DNA from: Paraburkholderia sp. Tr-20389
Lineage (GTDB): Bacteria; Pseudomonadota; Gammaproteobacteria; Burkholderiales; Burkholderiaceae
Assembly: GCF_017104565.1 (NCBI RefSeq)
Contig: NZ_JAAGPD010000073.1
Location: 1 to 45,361, forward strand
Direction of reading: 5' to 3'
DNA length: 45,361 bases
Shown here: positions 34,738 to 43,110 of the stretch, piece by piece
How positions within the stretch are numbered: the stretch's first letter is position 1
How the letters are laid out: every line of letters starts with the position of its first letter
Notes under the pieces: generated by a model
Database searches by the model: none
What the model was told of the DNA's origin: nothing
Seen by the model: only the letters and a program-made list of their open reading frames with translations
Position numbers and translations under genes: made by a program

Positions 34738-35352
34738 TTACGGACGGCTGCCCGTCGGGAACGGCCATGCTGCAGCCGGGTTCAGAGCCGTCTTCACCGT
34801 AGCAGCCGGCGCCGTCGATGCAGCAGCGGGCGCAGCCGGAGCAGGTGCAGCCTTCTTCGAAACAGCCTTCTTCGCAGGGGCAGCCTTCTTCGCAGGCGCA
34901 GCAGCGGCCTTCTTCGCGGCAGCCTTTTTCGCAGGCGCAGCCTTTTTGGCGGCAGCCTTTTTAGCAGGCGCCTTCTTGGCAGCGGCCTTCTTCGCTGCAG
35001 CCTTCTTCGCCGGTGCTGCCTTCTTCGCAGCAACCTTCTTCACGGCGACTTTCTTCGCTGCAACCTTCTTCGCAGCGGCCTTCTTCGCCGGTGCTGCCTT
35101 CTTCGCAGCAACCTTCTTCACGGCGACTTTCTTCGCTGCGACTTTCTTCACTGCAACCTTCTTCGCAGCTGCCTTCTTGGCCGGAGCTGCCTTCTTCGCA
35201 GCAACCTTCTTCACTGCGACCTTCTTCGCTGCGACCTTCTTCACAACTGCCTTCTTCGCCGGTGCTGCCTTCTTGGCGGGAGCAGCCTTCTTAGCGACGA
35301 CCTTCTTTGCTGCAGCCTTCTTGGCTGCCGGCTTCTTCTTGGCGAGTGCCAT
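34738..35352 (-). CDS. Histone H1-like Lys/Ala-rich DNA-binding protein
   Basis: This 204-aa protein is almost wholly composed of AAKK, VAVKK and AAPAKK repeats at ~5-170, followed by a Pro/Ala/Thr-rich tail. Such proteins resemble the eukaryotic H1 tail and bacterial HctB/AlgP-type nucleoid proteins, binding DNA by charge without a folded domain. The second of two adjacent ATGs (35352) is placed 7 nt from GGAG and is preferred to 35355. Internal 26-codon repeats suggest slippage can change its length. The neighbour upstream is nrdB, 436 bp away. Confidence 0.88.
   Translation of the reverse strand: MALAKKKPAAKKAAAKKVVAKKAAPAKKAAPAKKAVVKKVAAKKVAVKKVAAKKAAPAKKAAAKKVAVKKVAAKKVAVKKVAAKKAAPAKKAAAKKVAAKKVAVKKVAAKKAAPAKKAAAKKAAAKKAPAKKAAAKKAAPAKKAAAKKAAAAPAKKAAPAKKAVSKKAAPAPAAPAAASTAPAATVKTALNPAAAWPFPTGSRP
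35000..35139. repeat. Tandem 78-bp repeats in the histone-like gene
   Basis: Two identical 62-nt blocks (35000-35061 and 35078-35139) are offset by 78 bp, or 26 codons. A partly matching third block begins near 35250. The repeat is in frame, so unequal exchange changes only the number of AAKK units. Confidence 0.8.
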
Positions 35353-35494
35353 CATTTTCTCCTTCAGGTTTTCAGATGAGAGTCAGTTCAAACTACACCC
35401 TTCGTCAAAACCCGCTTCCCGCGGACGCTTCTCACGGCGGCCACTGCGAAGCGGGCTATTCATCGGCGTACGCAGCTCCAGCGCGCTTACGCTA

Positions 35495-35612
35495 ATGAAT
35501 ACGGTAAGGCGCGCCGTGCCATCGGGCACAGCGCGCCAAGTCCTGTCGGCGTCGGATCTCGACGCCGTCAATCGTTTGATCGAGCCGCTCGCTTCATAGC
35601 GAACGGCTTTTT
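35495..35612 (+). ncRNA. Candidate structured RNA or small ORF with its own terminator
   Basis: Hairpin 1: GGCGCGC-C-GTGCC (35508-35520) pairs with GGCAC-A-GCGCGCC (35525-35537), 12 bp with one mismatch. Hairpin 2: CGGCGTCG (35547-35554) pairs with CGACGCCG (35560-35567). Hairpin 3 is the terminator. The T run shows plus-strand transcription although both flanking genes are on minus. The 34-aa frame lacks a clear ribosome binding site, and its stop lies in the terminator. The 5' end is not determined. Confidence 0.4.
35583..35612 (+). terminator. Orphan plus-strand intrinsic terminator
   Basis: AGCCG-C-TCGC (35583-35592) pairs with GCGA-A-CGGCT (35599-35608), followed by TTTTT (35608-35612). 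No annotated plus-strand gene precedes it. Confidence 0.7.
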
Positions 35613-35788
35613 CCGGGGGGAAGTTTGCCCATCCCACTGAAGGGTTCGCAAAGTGCCTGTGATCTTTATAGGCCGTGGTAGTCCACGGCGCACCGGGCAC
35701 GCTCTGCATCAGGCGATCATGCTCCTCACCAAACTTGCCGCGGCACGGCCAGCGGCAGCCCCATCAAATACATACACGACGCGTTGGG

Positions 35789-37012
35789 TTATTCCCAGGA
35801 CAGCGCGCCGCCGGTCTGATATTCGATAACCCGAGTCTCGAAGAAGTTGCGTTCCTTCTTCAGGTCGATCATCTCGCTCATCCACGGGAACGGGTTTTCC
35901 TCGTTCGGGTACAGCGGATCGATACCGATCTGCTGGCAACGGCGGTTGCAGATGAAGCGCAGATAGCTCTTGAACATCGACGCATTGAGGCCGAGCACCC
36001 CGCGCGGCATCGTGTCTTCTGCGTAGCGATATTCGAGGTCGACCGCGTGCTTGAAGATCTCGCGGATCTCAGCGCGGAATTCCGGCGTCCAGAGATGCGG
36101 GTTTTCGAGTTTGATCTGGTTGATCAGGTCGATGCCGAAATTGCAGTGCATCGACTCGTCGCGCAGGATGTACTGGTACTGTTCCGCGGCGCCCGTCATC
36201 TTGTTCTGGCGGCCGAGCGCCAGGATCTGGGTGAAGCCGACGTAGAAGAACAGGCCTTCCATCACGCACGCGAACACGATCAGCGACTTGAGCAGCTTCT
36301 GGTCTGCTTCGAGCGTACCCGTCTTGAAGGCCGGGTCGGTCAGCGTGTGGATGAACGGAATCAGGAATTCGTCCTTGTCACGAATGGACTGGACTTCGTG
36401 GTACGCGTTGAAGATCTCGCCCTCGTCGAGACCGAGCGACTCCACGATGTACTGATAGGCGTGCGTGTGGATCGCCTCTTCGAACGCCTGGCGCAGCAGG
36501 AACTGGCGGCATTCGGGCGCCGTGATGTGGCGGTACGTGCCGAGGACGATGTTGTTCGCCGCGAGCGAGTCGGCCGTCACGAAGAAGCCGAGGTTGCGCT
36601 TGACGATACGGCGCTCGTCTTCCGTCAGCCCGTTCGGGTCTTTCCAGAGCGCGATGTCGCGGGACATGTTGATTTCCTGCGGCATCCAGTGGTTCGCGCA
36701 ACCGGACAGATACTTTTCCCACGCCCACTTGTACTTGAACGGCACCAGCTGGTTGACGTCAGTCTGGCCGTTGATGATGCGCTTGTCGGCGACATTCACG
36801 CGAGCTTCGGAAGCGGCAGCCGATGCACCTGCTTGCGCCGGCGGAGCGATTGCGATGTCGTTCGCGAAGACCTGATGAGCCGAGGGAGCTTGATGAGCGG
36901 AACGCGTTTCGACTTGCGAACCGACAGCCGTTCCCGCAGCGTTGCGCAACACGTTTTGTTGCGAAGCACTCGAGGGAGTTACGGCAGTAGTCTCGTCATC
37001 CCAGTTGAGCAT
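35789..37012 (-). CDS. nrdB: Ribonucleoside-diphosphate reductase class Ia, beta subunit
   Basis: This 407-aa protein houses the diiron-tyrosyl cofactor. Likely metal ligands are Asp148, Glu179, His182, Glu252, Glu286 and His289; the 31- and 34-residue intervals between the first two and between the last two glutamates equal those of E. coli R2. Tyr186, four residues after His182, is the radical tyrosine. The C-terminal tail with [11 protein letters not shown] should dock to NrdA. The first ~75 residues are low-complexity. Start ATG 37012 has GGTGA 6 nt upstream; an in-frame ATG pair at 37027 is less likely. Confidence 0.95.
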   Translation of the reverse strand: MLNWDDETTAVTPSSASQQNVLRNAAGTAVGSQVETRSAHQAPSAHQVFANDIAIAPPAQAGASAAASEARVNVADKRIINGQTDVNQLVPFKYKWAWEKYLSGCANHWMPQEINMSRDIALWKDPNGLTEDERRIVKRNLGFFVTADSLAANNIVLGTYRHITAPECRQFLLRQAFEEAIHTHAYQYIVESLGLDEGEIFNAYHEVQSIRDKDEFLIPFIHTLTDPAFKTGTLEADQKLLKSLIVFACVMEGLFFYVGFTQILALGRQNKMTGAAEQYQYILRDESMHCNFGIDLINQIKLENPHLWTPEFRAEIREIFKHAVDLEYRYAEDTMPRGVLGLNASMFKSYLRFICNRRCQQIGIDPLYPNEENPFPWMSEMIDLKKERNFFETRVIEYQTGGALSWE

Positions 37013-37616
37013 AAATGTCACCATCAATTTAGATCGGTTTGTACCATCTTTTCACGAGCGTTAAAAGGGTCCGCTCATGAAAAATCCTGTTTTCGAATCG
37101 CGTTGCGACCTACATACAACACTTTGTTCATCAGTGTGTGAAGGTCGCTCGTTGCGAGTCGATCGAAACGTGTGTCGTTGAAGCGCGATGCACGATCGAA
37201 AGCGCGTTGCTTCAGTGATGCGTATGCGTTGCTTCTGCGTTGTTCCGAACTCGAAACGTTGCTGCTTCGCTGTGCGTTGCGCGTGCCTTGCGAAGCGAAC
37301 GGGACGTGCGATGCATCGTCACTTCGTGCTGTCTCGCCGACTTCATCGTGTGCGCGCGTTCAGGGTTTTCGCGCACTCGTCGACGAGATGGGTAGCACGT
37401 GATGTTCCTCGTCGCGTCGTGTGCTGCTCTTGCGACTTCGATTTCCAACATCGAAGAGAGACGCGCCGACTTCGTCGTGCGATGAACGGCGCGTTCCTGC
37501 TGACACCGCTCATCGCCTGCCACCTGCTGCTTGCTGTTTCTTGCTGCTGGCCGCCGGCGAGCGCCGGCGGCTGACTGCTACTACTTATAGTGAAGCGTTG
37601 CCTCGTCGGCTGAACG
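37013..37616. other. 604-bp nrdA-nrdB spacer
   Basis: The region has no recognisable gene and is less GC-rich than its surroundings. On the minus strand it shows repeated GAAGCAACGC motifs (exact copies at 37204-37213 and 37226-37235, with variants around 37250-37285). A hairpin precedes nrdB (37049-37083), a dyad ACACT...AGTGT lies at 37119-37137, and a 9-bp GC-rich hairpin follows nrdA (37550-37571). A 103-codon minus frame (37212-37523) looks compositionally random. The spacer is unusually long for genes of one enzyme and may hold an nrdB promoter or a processing site. Confidence 0.6.
37049..37083 (-). promoter_or_regulatory. Hairpin in the nrdB leader
   Basis: TTTTCACGAGCG (37049-37060) and CGCTCATGAAAA (37072-37083) pair over 12 positions with one mismatch and an 11-nt loop, about 36 nt before the nrdB start. 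It could be an RNA processing or translation-control element, or a dyad bound by a regulator. Confidence 0.4.
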
Positions 37617-40600
37617 TCACTGGCAGGCTTCGCACTCTTCGAAGCCAGGATCGCCCGGACGCATCATGCACACGGGACCTTCTGCTTCGGGCGCTGCTTC
37701 GACAGCGGGAACCGAAGTTGCTGCCGCCGATGCAGCGGAAGCCTGGAAGCCGCCCGTCACACCCGACGACGTCGCACCGCCACCGACACCGAAGCCACCT
37801 GCTGCACCACCCGCACCGCCGTCACCCGACGGCACTGCGTTGAGCGCGCCGTGTGCGACCGTCGACTTCTCGACGTGCGTCGCAGCCATCGTGCGGAGGT
37901 AGTACGTCGTCTTCAGACCGCGGAGCCATGCGAGCTTGTAGACCTCGTCGAGCTTCTTGCCCGATGCGCCCGCCATATAGATGTTGAGCGACTGCGCCTG
38001 GTCGATCCACTTCTGACGACGCGACGCTGCTTCGACCAGCCACGTTGCATCGACTTCGAACGCGGTAGCGTAGATCGCGCGCAGGTCGGCCGGCACGCGG
38101 TCGATGCGCGACAGCGAGCCGTCGAAGTACTTCAGGTCGGCGACCATCACTTCGTCCCACAGGCCGCGCGCCTTCAGATCACGCACGAGGTAGTCGTTCA
38201 CCACCGTGAATTCGCCCGACAGGTTCGACTTCACGTACAGGTTCTGGAACGTCGGCTCGATACATGCAGACACGCCGATGATGTTCGAGATCGTCGCCGT
38301 CGGCGCGATCGCGACGCAGTTCGAGTTGCGCATGCCGTGCGTCGCGATGCGCGAGCGCAGCGATGCCCAGTCCATCGACTCGCTCGAATCCACTTCGACG
38401 TAGCCGCCGCGTGCGTCGGCGAGCAGCTTCAGCGTGTCTTGCGGGAGGATGCCGCGATCCCACAGCGAGCCGCGGTAGGTCGAGTAACGGCCGCGCTCTT
38501 CCGCCAGTTCCGTCGACGCCCAGTAGGCGTAGTAGCAGACGGCTTCCATCGAACGGTCGGCGAACTCGACGGCTTCCTGCGATGCGTACGGCGTGCGCAG
38601 CACGTGCAGGCAGTCCTGGAAGCCCATGATGCCCATACCCACCGGGCGGTGCTTCAGGTTCGAGTTACGCGCCTTCGCGACCGCGTAGTAGTTGATGTCG
38701 ATCACGTTGTCGAGCATGCGCATCGCGACGCTGATCGTGCGCTTGAGCTTGTCGTGGTCGAGCGCGACCGTGCCGTCGGCCTGTTCCTTCAGGTGCGCGA
38801 CGAGGTTCACCGAGCCGAGGTTGCAGACGGCGATTTCGGCGTCGCTCGTGTTCAGCGTGATTTCCGTGCACAGGTTCGACGAGTGGACGACGCCGACGTG
38901 CTGTTGCGGCGAGCGCACATTGCACGGATCCTTGAACGTGATCCACGGATGGCCCGTTTCGAACAGCATGCCCAGCATCTTGCGCCACAGCTGCGCCGCC
39001 GGAATCTTCTTGAACAGCTTGATCTCGCCGCGCGCGACCTTGTCTTCGTAAGCGGTGTAAGCCGTTTCGAACTCGGCGCCGAACTTGTCGTGCAGGTCCG
39101 GGCAGGTCGATGGCGAGAACAGCGTCCAGTCGCCGCCTTCGAGCACGCGCTTCATGAACAGGTCGGGAATCCAGTTCGCCGTGTTCATGTCGTGCGTGCG
39201 GCGACGGTCGTCACCCGTGTTCTTACGCAGCTCGAGGAATTCTTCGATGTCGAGGTGCCACGATTCCAGGTACGCGCACACCGCGCCCTTGCGCTTGCCG
39301 CCCTGGTTCACGGCGACAGCCGTGTCGTTGACCACCTTCAGGAACGGCACGACGCCTTGCGACTTGCCGTTGGTGCCCTTGATGTGCGAACCGAGTGCAC
39401 GCACACGCGTCCAGTCGTTGCCCAGACCGCCGGCGAACTTCGACAGCAGCGCGTTTTCCTTCAGCGCTTCGTAGATGCCGTCGAGGTCGTCGTCGACCGT
39501 CGTCAGATAGCACGACGACAGTTGCGAGCGGCGCGTGCCCGAGTTGAACAGCGTCGGCGTCGACGACATGAAGTCGAAGCTCGACAGCACGTTGTAGAAC
39601 TCGATCGCGCGCGCTTCGCGGTCGATCTCGTTCAACGACAGACCCATCGCGACACGCATAAAGAATGCCTGGGGCATTTCGATGCGCGTGCCGTCGACGT
39701 GCAGGAAGTAGCGGTCATACAGCGTCTGCAGACCGAGGTAGCCGAACTGCAGGTCGCGGTTCGCGTCGAGCGCGGCGCCGAGACGCTTCAGGTCGAACTG
39801 CAGCAGCTTGTCGTCGAGCAGCTCGGCGTTCACGCCGCGCTTGATGAAGAGCGGGAAGTACTCGGCATAGCGGCCGGCCATTTCGGCTTGCGTGACTTCT
39901 TCTTCGAGGATCTCGCGGCGGATCGTGTGCAGCAGGATGCGCGACGTGACCTGGCTGTATGCCGGGTCTTTCTCGATCATCGTGCGCGCAGCGAGGATAG
40001 CCGAGTCGTAGACCTGGCTCATCGGCACGCCGTCGTACAGGTTCTTCACCGTCTCCGCGACGATCGGCTCTGCGTTGACGGCATCGCCCAGGTTTGCACA
40101 TGCCGATTCGATGATGCCGCGCAGCGCTGCCATGTCGAGCGGACGCGTGACGCCGTTGTCGGTCACGTTCAGGCCCGACGCTGCCGGTACGTCGGCCTCA
40201 TGACCGCGCTCCTGCGTGCGCTTCTCGCGGTACAGCACGTAAGCGCGCGCGACGTTGTGCTCGCCCGTGCGCATCAGCGCGAGTTCGACCTGATCCTGAA
40301 TGTCTTCGATATGGAACGTGCCGCCGTTCGGACGGCTGCGCACCAGCGCGCGCACGACGTTCTGCGTGAGCTGCTCGACCAGTTCGCGAACGCGCGCCGA
40401 CGCTGCACCCTGACCACCGTTGACGGCCAGAAACGCCTTCGTCACCGCGATGGCGATTTTCGACGGCTCGAACGACACCACGCTGCCGTTGCGACGGATC
40501 ACCTTGTAGTCGGCGTAGCCCGTCTGCGGCGCGAGCGCGTCGGCGCCCTGTGCGAGCCCTTCGACTGGGCGGCCAGTGGGTGCGCCCTCGAACCGGGTCG

Positions 40601-40622
40601 TCACGTTGTCGGTCGTTTGCAT
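37617..40622 (-). CDS. nrdA: Ribonucleoside-diphosphate reductase class Ia, alpha subunit
   Basis: This 1001-aa catalytic subunit makes dNDPs. The ATP-cone (allosteric activity domain) lies near residues 35-130, starting at YKVIRRNGSVVSFEPSKI. The active site has SSCYL, NLCTEITLNT and VCNLGSVNL segments, giving the paired redox cysteines and the Asn/Cys/Glu triad. The C-terminal swinging arm ends in the Cys997-x-x-Cys1000 pair. A Gly/Ala/Ser-rich stretch (~930-985) makes this arm long and flexible. The ATG at 40622 follows AGGAG by 8 nt. The gene is preceded by a long leader and NrdR-type boxes. Confidence 0.96.
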   Translation of the reverse strand: MQTTDNVTTRFEGAPTGRPVEGLAQGADALAPQTGYADYKVIRRNGSVVSFEPSKIAIAVTKAFLAVNGGQGAASARVRELVEQLTQNVVRALVRSRPNGGTFHIEDIQDQVELALMRTGEHNVARAYVLYREKRTQERGHEADVPAASGLNVTDNGVTRPLDMAALRGIIESACANLGDAVNAEPIVAETVKNLYDGVPMSQVYDSAILAARTMIEKDPAYSQVTSRILLHTIRREILEEEVTQAEMAGRYAEYFPLFIKRGVNAELLDDKLLQFDLKRLGAALDANRDLQFGYLGLQTLYDRYFLHVDGTRIEMPQAFFMRVAMGLSLNEIDREARAIEFYNVLSSFDFMSSTPTLFNSGTRRSQLSSCYLTTVDDDLDGIYEALKENALLSKFAGGLGNDWTRVRALGSHIKGTNGKSQGVVPFLKVVNDTAVAVNQGGKRKGAVCAYLESWHLDIEEFLELRKNTGDDRRRTHDMNTANWIPDLFMKRVLEGGDWTLFSPSTCPDLHDKFGAEFETAYTAYEDKVARGEIKLFKKIPAAQLWRKMLGMLFETGHPWITFKDPCNVRSPQQHVGVVHSSNLCTEITLNTSDAEIAVCNLGSVNLVAHLKEQADGTVALDHDKLKRTISVAMRMLDNVIDINYYAVAKARNSNLKHRPVGMGIMGFQDCLHVLRTPYASQEAVEFADRSMEAVCYYAYWASTELAEERGRYSTYRGSLWDRGILPQDTLKLLADARGGYVEVDSSESMDWASLRSRIATHGMRNSNCVAIAPTATISNIIGVSACIEPTFQNLYVKSNLSGEFTVVNDYLVRDLKARGLWDEVMVADLKYFDGSLSRIDRVPADLRAIYATAFEVDATWLVEAASRRQKWIDQAQSLNIYMAGASGKKLDEVYKLAWLRGLKTTYYLRTMAATHVEKSTVAHGALNAVPSGDGGAGGAAGGFGVGGGATSSGVTGGFQASAASAAATSVPAVEAAPEAEGPVCMMRPGDPGFEECEACQ

Positions 40623-40928
40623 GTGCAAAGCTCCTGGTCTTGGAATAGTGCGGAGTTACCGCGGATTAGTACAACCGCTGCGCCACCCCGGACGCATGCG
40701 ATGAGGAAGAAGAAGAGGGACAGCGGGAACCGTGAGACAGCCGGGCCGGATGCGACAGATCCGTATTGGAGTACGTCAACGTTGTGCGTGTCGCGATCAC
40801 TTGGCTGTGCCTTTTCTTCGAATTCGCCGGCGCGCCGGTTTGCTCTAACCGGTTGCGCCGCATCAGGTTTTTTCAGTGCCGGTAATGCTGACGGCGCCAT
40901 GCTCATGGAGCGGGGCGCCGCCTGACAA

Positions 40929-40975
40929 ACACTACATCTTGTGCAAAAACTGATTAACGGCACGAAGTATAGTGT
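40929..40975 (-). promoter_or_regulatory. Paired NrdR-type boxes
   Basis: Two 16-bp sites on the minus strand, GCACAAGATGTAGTGT (40929-40944) and ACACTATACTTCGTGC (40960-40975), each match the NrdR consensus (ACACwATATwTwGTGT) at 13 of 16 positions. Their 31-bp centre spacing, three helical turns, is the classical NrdR arrangement. The upstream box includes the -10, so NrdR-ATP/dATP would block transcription of nrdA. Confidence 0.75.
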
Positions 40976-40993
40976 ACTGAACCGTCATCGCAA
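40966..40993 (-). promoter_or_regulatory. Probable nrdA promoter
   Basis: On the minus strand TTGCGA (40988-40993) and TATACT (40966-40971) lie 16 bp apart. The -10 matches in five of six positions and is inside the upstream NrdR box. Confidence 0.55.
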
Positions 40994-41042
40994 ATTCTTT
41001 TATTTGGTCTGATCATCTTGACTTTTGGATAGCCCGCGTCAG

Positions 41043-41079
41043 AAAACGCCGACGGGCGTACACAACGCTTTTGCGTTGT
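41043..41079 (-). terminator. Terminator of the ampD operon
   Basis: Two successive hairpins lie past the ampD stop: ACAACGC/GCGTTGT (41062-41079) and ACGCC/GGCGT (41046-41059). On the minus strand the second is followed by TTTT. Confidence 0.6.
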
Positions 41080-41113
41080 CGGTGCGGCATCGTACAGAGC
41101 AGGAGTGACGCGC

Positions 41114-41746
41114 TTACGACGTTATCGGCGCGCGCGAAGACGGATGCAGATAGGGGAAGTACTGATCGGAGAGCGCCGTGTCGCGCTGAAGGCGCGGCCA
41201 TTCGAAGTGCGGACCGGGGTCGGTCTTGCGGCCGGGCGCGATGTCCGAGTGACCGGCGAGCGCATCGATCGCGTAGTGCGCGGCGAGCGACTGCACGAGC
41301 GGAGCGAGCGTCTCGTATTGCGCGCCTTCGAACGGCGACACGTCGCTGCCTTCGAGTTCGATGCCGATCGAGAAATCGTTGCAGCGCTCACGGCCGAAGA
41401 AATTCGACGCGCCTGCATGCCACGCGCGTTCGTCGCAGGACACGTACTGTTCGAGCGCGCCGTCGCGGCGGATTACGAAATGCGCGGACACCCGCACGTC
41501 GCGCAGGTTCGCGTCGTAGTACGGATGCGCGTCGCAGTCGAGACGGTTGAGGAAGAGATCGGTGATGCCCGGGCCGCCGAATTCGTTCGGCGGCAGACTG
41601 ATGTTGTGGACGACGATCAGCGTGGGACGCGCGCCGTTCGGACGCACCTCGACATTCGGTGACGGCAGTTTGCGCGCCTCGTTGACCCAGCCGTTTGTAT
41701 CGACGGTGAAGCGCGCCGCCGCGGGCGAGTGAACCGCAGCCGTCAT
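41114..41746 (-). CDS. ampD: 1,6-anhydro-N-acetylmuramyl-L-alanine amidase
   Basis: This 210-aa cytoplasmic zinc amidase cleaves anhydro-muropeptides in cell-wall recycling and thereby lowers AmpR inducers. Likely Zn ligands are His47 in LIVVHNISLPP, His166 in AGHSDIAPGRKTDPG and Asp176; spacings match E. coli AmpD. The start ATG overlaps the stop of the preceding gene (ATGA), which supports 41746. Confidence 0.94.
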   Translation of the reverse strand: MTAAVHSPAAARFTVDTNGWVNEARKLPSPNVEVRPNGARPTLIVVHNISLPPNEFGGPGITDLFLNRLDCDAHPYYDANLRDVRVSAHFVIRRDGALEQYVSCDERAWHAGASNFFGRERCNDFSIGIELEGSDVSPFEGAQYETLAPLVQSLAAHYAIDALAGHSDIAPGRKTDPGPHFEWPRLQRDTALSDQYFPYLHPSSRAPITS

Positions 41747-42084
41747 CGCGCGTCGCGGCCCGTCGGGCGGGCGGCGTAACGCTTTGCGTGATCGTGCGAA
41801 CAGAACGTCTGCCCCGCGACGAGCACGGATTCGCTTTTCGGCGCATGCACGCCGCATTCGACGCAGCGGATCATCGGCTCGGCGAGTTGAGCCGGGCTCT
41901 TGCCGCTTGCGCCGCCGTTCGTACCATTTGCCTGACCGCTGGTGCGTGTCCCCGTGCGCGCGTTGGCGCCGGCGTCGTCGCCCGCCCCCGTGCGCGCGGT
42001 ACGCGATGCTTCGGCGCGGCGCAGCGCCTTCACCAGCCATTGGCCGACGATGAACAACAGGATCAGCAGAAAAATTTGTCGCAT
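41743..42084 (-). CDS. Small PP0621-family membrane protein
   Basis: This 113-aa protein has one N-terminal transmembrane helix (~3-18), a polar Ala/Gly/Thr-rich linker and a C-terminal cysteine motif (CVECGVHAPKSESVLVAGQTFCSHDHA), which looks like a small zinc-binding finger. Members of this family occur next to ampD or ffh, and their function is unknown. It sits 5 bp from the upstream gene and overlaps ampD. Confidence 0.8.
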   Translation of the reverse strand: MRQIFLLILLFIVGQWLVKALRRAEASRTARTGAGDDAGANARTGTRTSGQANGTNGGASGKSPAQLAEPMIRCVECGVHAPKSESVLVAGQTFCSHDHAKRYAARPTGRDAR

Positions 42085-42089
42085 GACAC

Positions 42090-43031
42090 TCAGACCACAG
42101 GACGGTGCAACAGCACCTCGAAAACAAAGCGGCTGCCGACATAGGCGAGCAGCAGCGCGACGAACGACGCGAGCACCCAGCGCAATGCCGCGCGCCCACG
42201 CCAGCCCGACACCTTGCGCGCCGTCAGCAGCGCACCGAACATGACCCACGACAGCAGCGCGAACACAGTCTTGTGATCGAGCTGCAGTGCGCGGTCGAGA
42301 AGCTGTTCGTTGAACAGGATGCCCGACACGAGCGTGAGCGTGAGCAGCACGAAGCCCGCGCCGATCAGGCGGAACAGCAGCGTCTCCAGCGTGAGCAGCG
42401 GCGGCAGCGTGTCGAGCCAGCTCGACAGCCAGCCGTTGCCCGCCGCGGCGCTTTGACGCGCGAGCGCGCCGCCGCGCATCGCGTGCAGGCGCCGCTCGAC
42501 GAGCAGCATCAGCACGGCATGCAGCGCGGCGATCACGAACAGGCCATACGCAACGTTCGCGATCAGGAAGTGCAGCTTGAACAGCGGGTCGGCGGCATAC
42601 GACAGCACGTGCACCCCGTTGAACACGAGCGGCAGCAGCGACGCGATGCACGCGAGCGGCAGCACGAGCAGACGCAGGCCGTCGAGCGGAAAAAAGAAGC
42701 TCTCGATCCAGTAGATGCCCGCGCCCAGCCAGAACATCGCGGACAGCGCGAACGCGAAACCGAACACCATCGCGTCGTGCGGAAAGATCGTGGTGTGCAG
42801 CAGCACACCATGCGCGAGCAGCGCGGCGAGCAGCACGATGCGCGTTGTCATCGACATGCTGGCGGACGCGCCTGCCAGCCCTCGCCCGCCCACAGGCAAC
42901 GGCGCGGCGGCGGAAAGCGGCGGCACGCTTTCGAGCACCGGCGCGGCGGTCGCCTGCCGGTGCGCGCGCCAGCCCGCGACGGCCAGTCCGCCGTACAGGA
43001 GCGCAGTGAGGGCATACAGTACAATATCCAT
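42090..43031 (-). CDS. CcsA/YpjD-type cytochrome c assembly family protein
   Basis: This 313-aa inner-membrane protein has eight or so hydrophobic segments. Conserved histidines occur in KLHFLIANVAYGLFV and LDHKTVFALLSWVMFG, the positions that bind haem in the CcmC/CcsA superfamily. The WWD-like signature is weak, which is typical of the YpjD (HemX-like) group whose role is not settled. It is divergent from ffh (79-bp gap) and heads the three-gene ampD operon. Confidence 0.85.
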   Translation of the reverse strand: MDIVLYALTALLYGGLAVAGWRAHRQATAAPVLESVPPLSAAAPLPVGGRGLAGASASMSMTTRIVLLAALLAHGVLLHTTIFPHDAMVFGFAFALSAMFWLGAGIYWIESFFFPLDGLRLLVLPLACIASLLPLVFNGVHVLSYAADPLFKLHFLIANVAYGLFVIAALHAVLMLLVERRLHAMRGGALARQSAAAGNGWLSSWLDTLPPLLTLETLLFRLIGAGFVLLTLTLVSGILFNEQLLDRALQLDHKTVFALLSWVMFGALLTARKVSGWRGRAALRWVLASFVALLLAYVGSRFVFEVLLHRPVV

Positions 43032-43110
43032 ATTGGAAGTTTACACCAGGCCCTCCAAAGTCCGCCGCTCTCGCGCTGTGACGGGAATGGCCGCACTGCT
43101 CATCGCCCCC

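Larger units (their letters stand above)
35353..35788. other. 436-bp region between the histone-like gene and nrdB
   Basis: No conserved gene is visible. The right part of the region contains two large hairpins (35508-35537, 35547-35567) and a plus-strand terminator (35583-35612). A 34-codon plus frame (ATG 35495, stop 35597-35599) overlaps the hairpins. Between 35613 and 35788, downstream of nrdB, there is a 7-bp stem near 35672-35689 but no clear minus terminator. Confidence 0.6.
40623..41113. other. 491-bp region holding the nrdA leader and promoter
   Basis: The minus-strand promoter near 40966-40993 implies an nrdA leader of about 330 nt. The leader contains several inverted repeats: CCGGTT/AACCGG at 40835-40852, a CGGCGCC pair at about 40890-40920, and the CGGCGCGCCG palindrome near 40828-40837. 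I recognised no known riboswitch. The ampD terminator lies at the far end (41043-41079). Confidence 0.6.

Noticed and set aside
34946-35599. Plus frame encoding a hydrophobic Ala/Phe repeat protein
   Set aside because: The AAFFA pattern is simply the reverse complement of AAKK codons in the histone-like gene, not a membrane protein.
37212-37523. 103-codon minus frame in the nrdA-nrdB spacer
   Set aside because: No ribosome binding site, random-looking composition (many Arg/Thr/His) and no motif; kept as non-coding.
40860-40920. Possible cobalamin riboswitch in the nrdA leader
   Set aside because: A GGCACTG string resembles the B12 box only loosely, and the other conserved blocks are missing.
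37851-40925. 1024-codon plus-strand open frame
   Set aside because: It mirrors nrdA on the opposite strand; composition is Arg/Val/His-rich with no family features.
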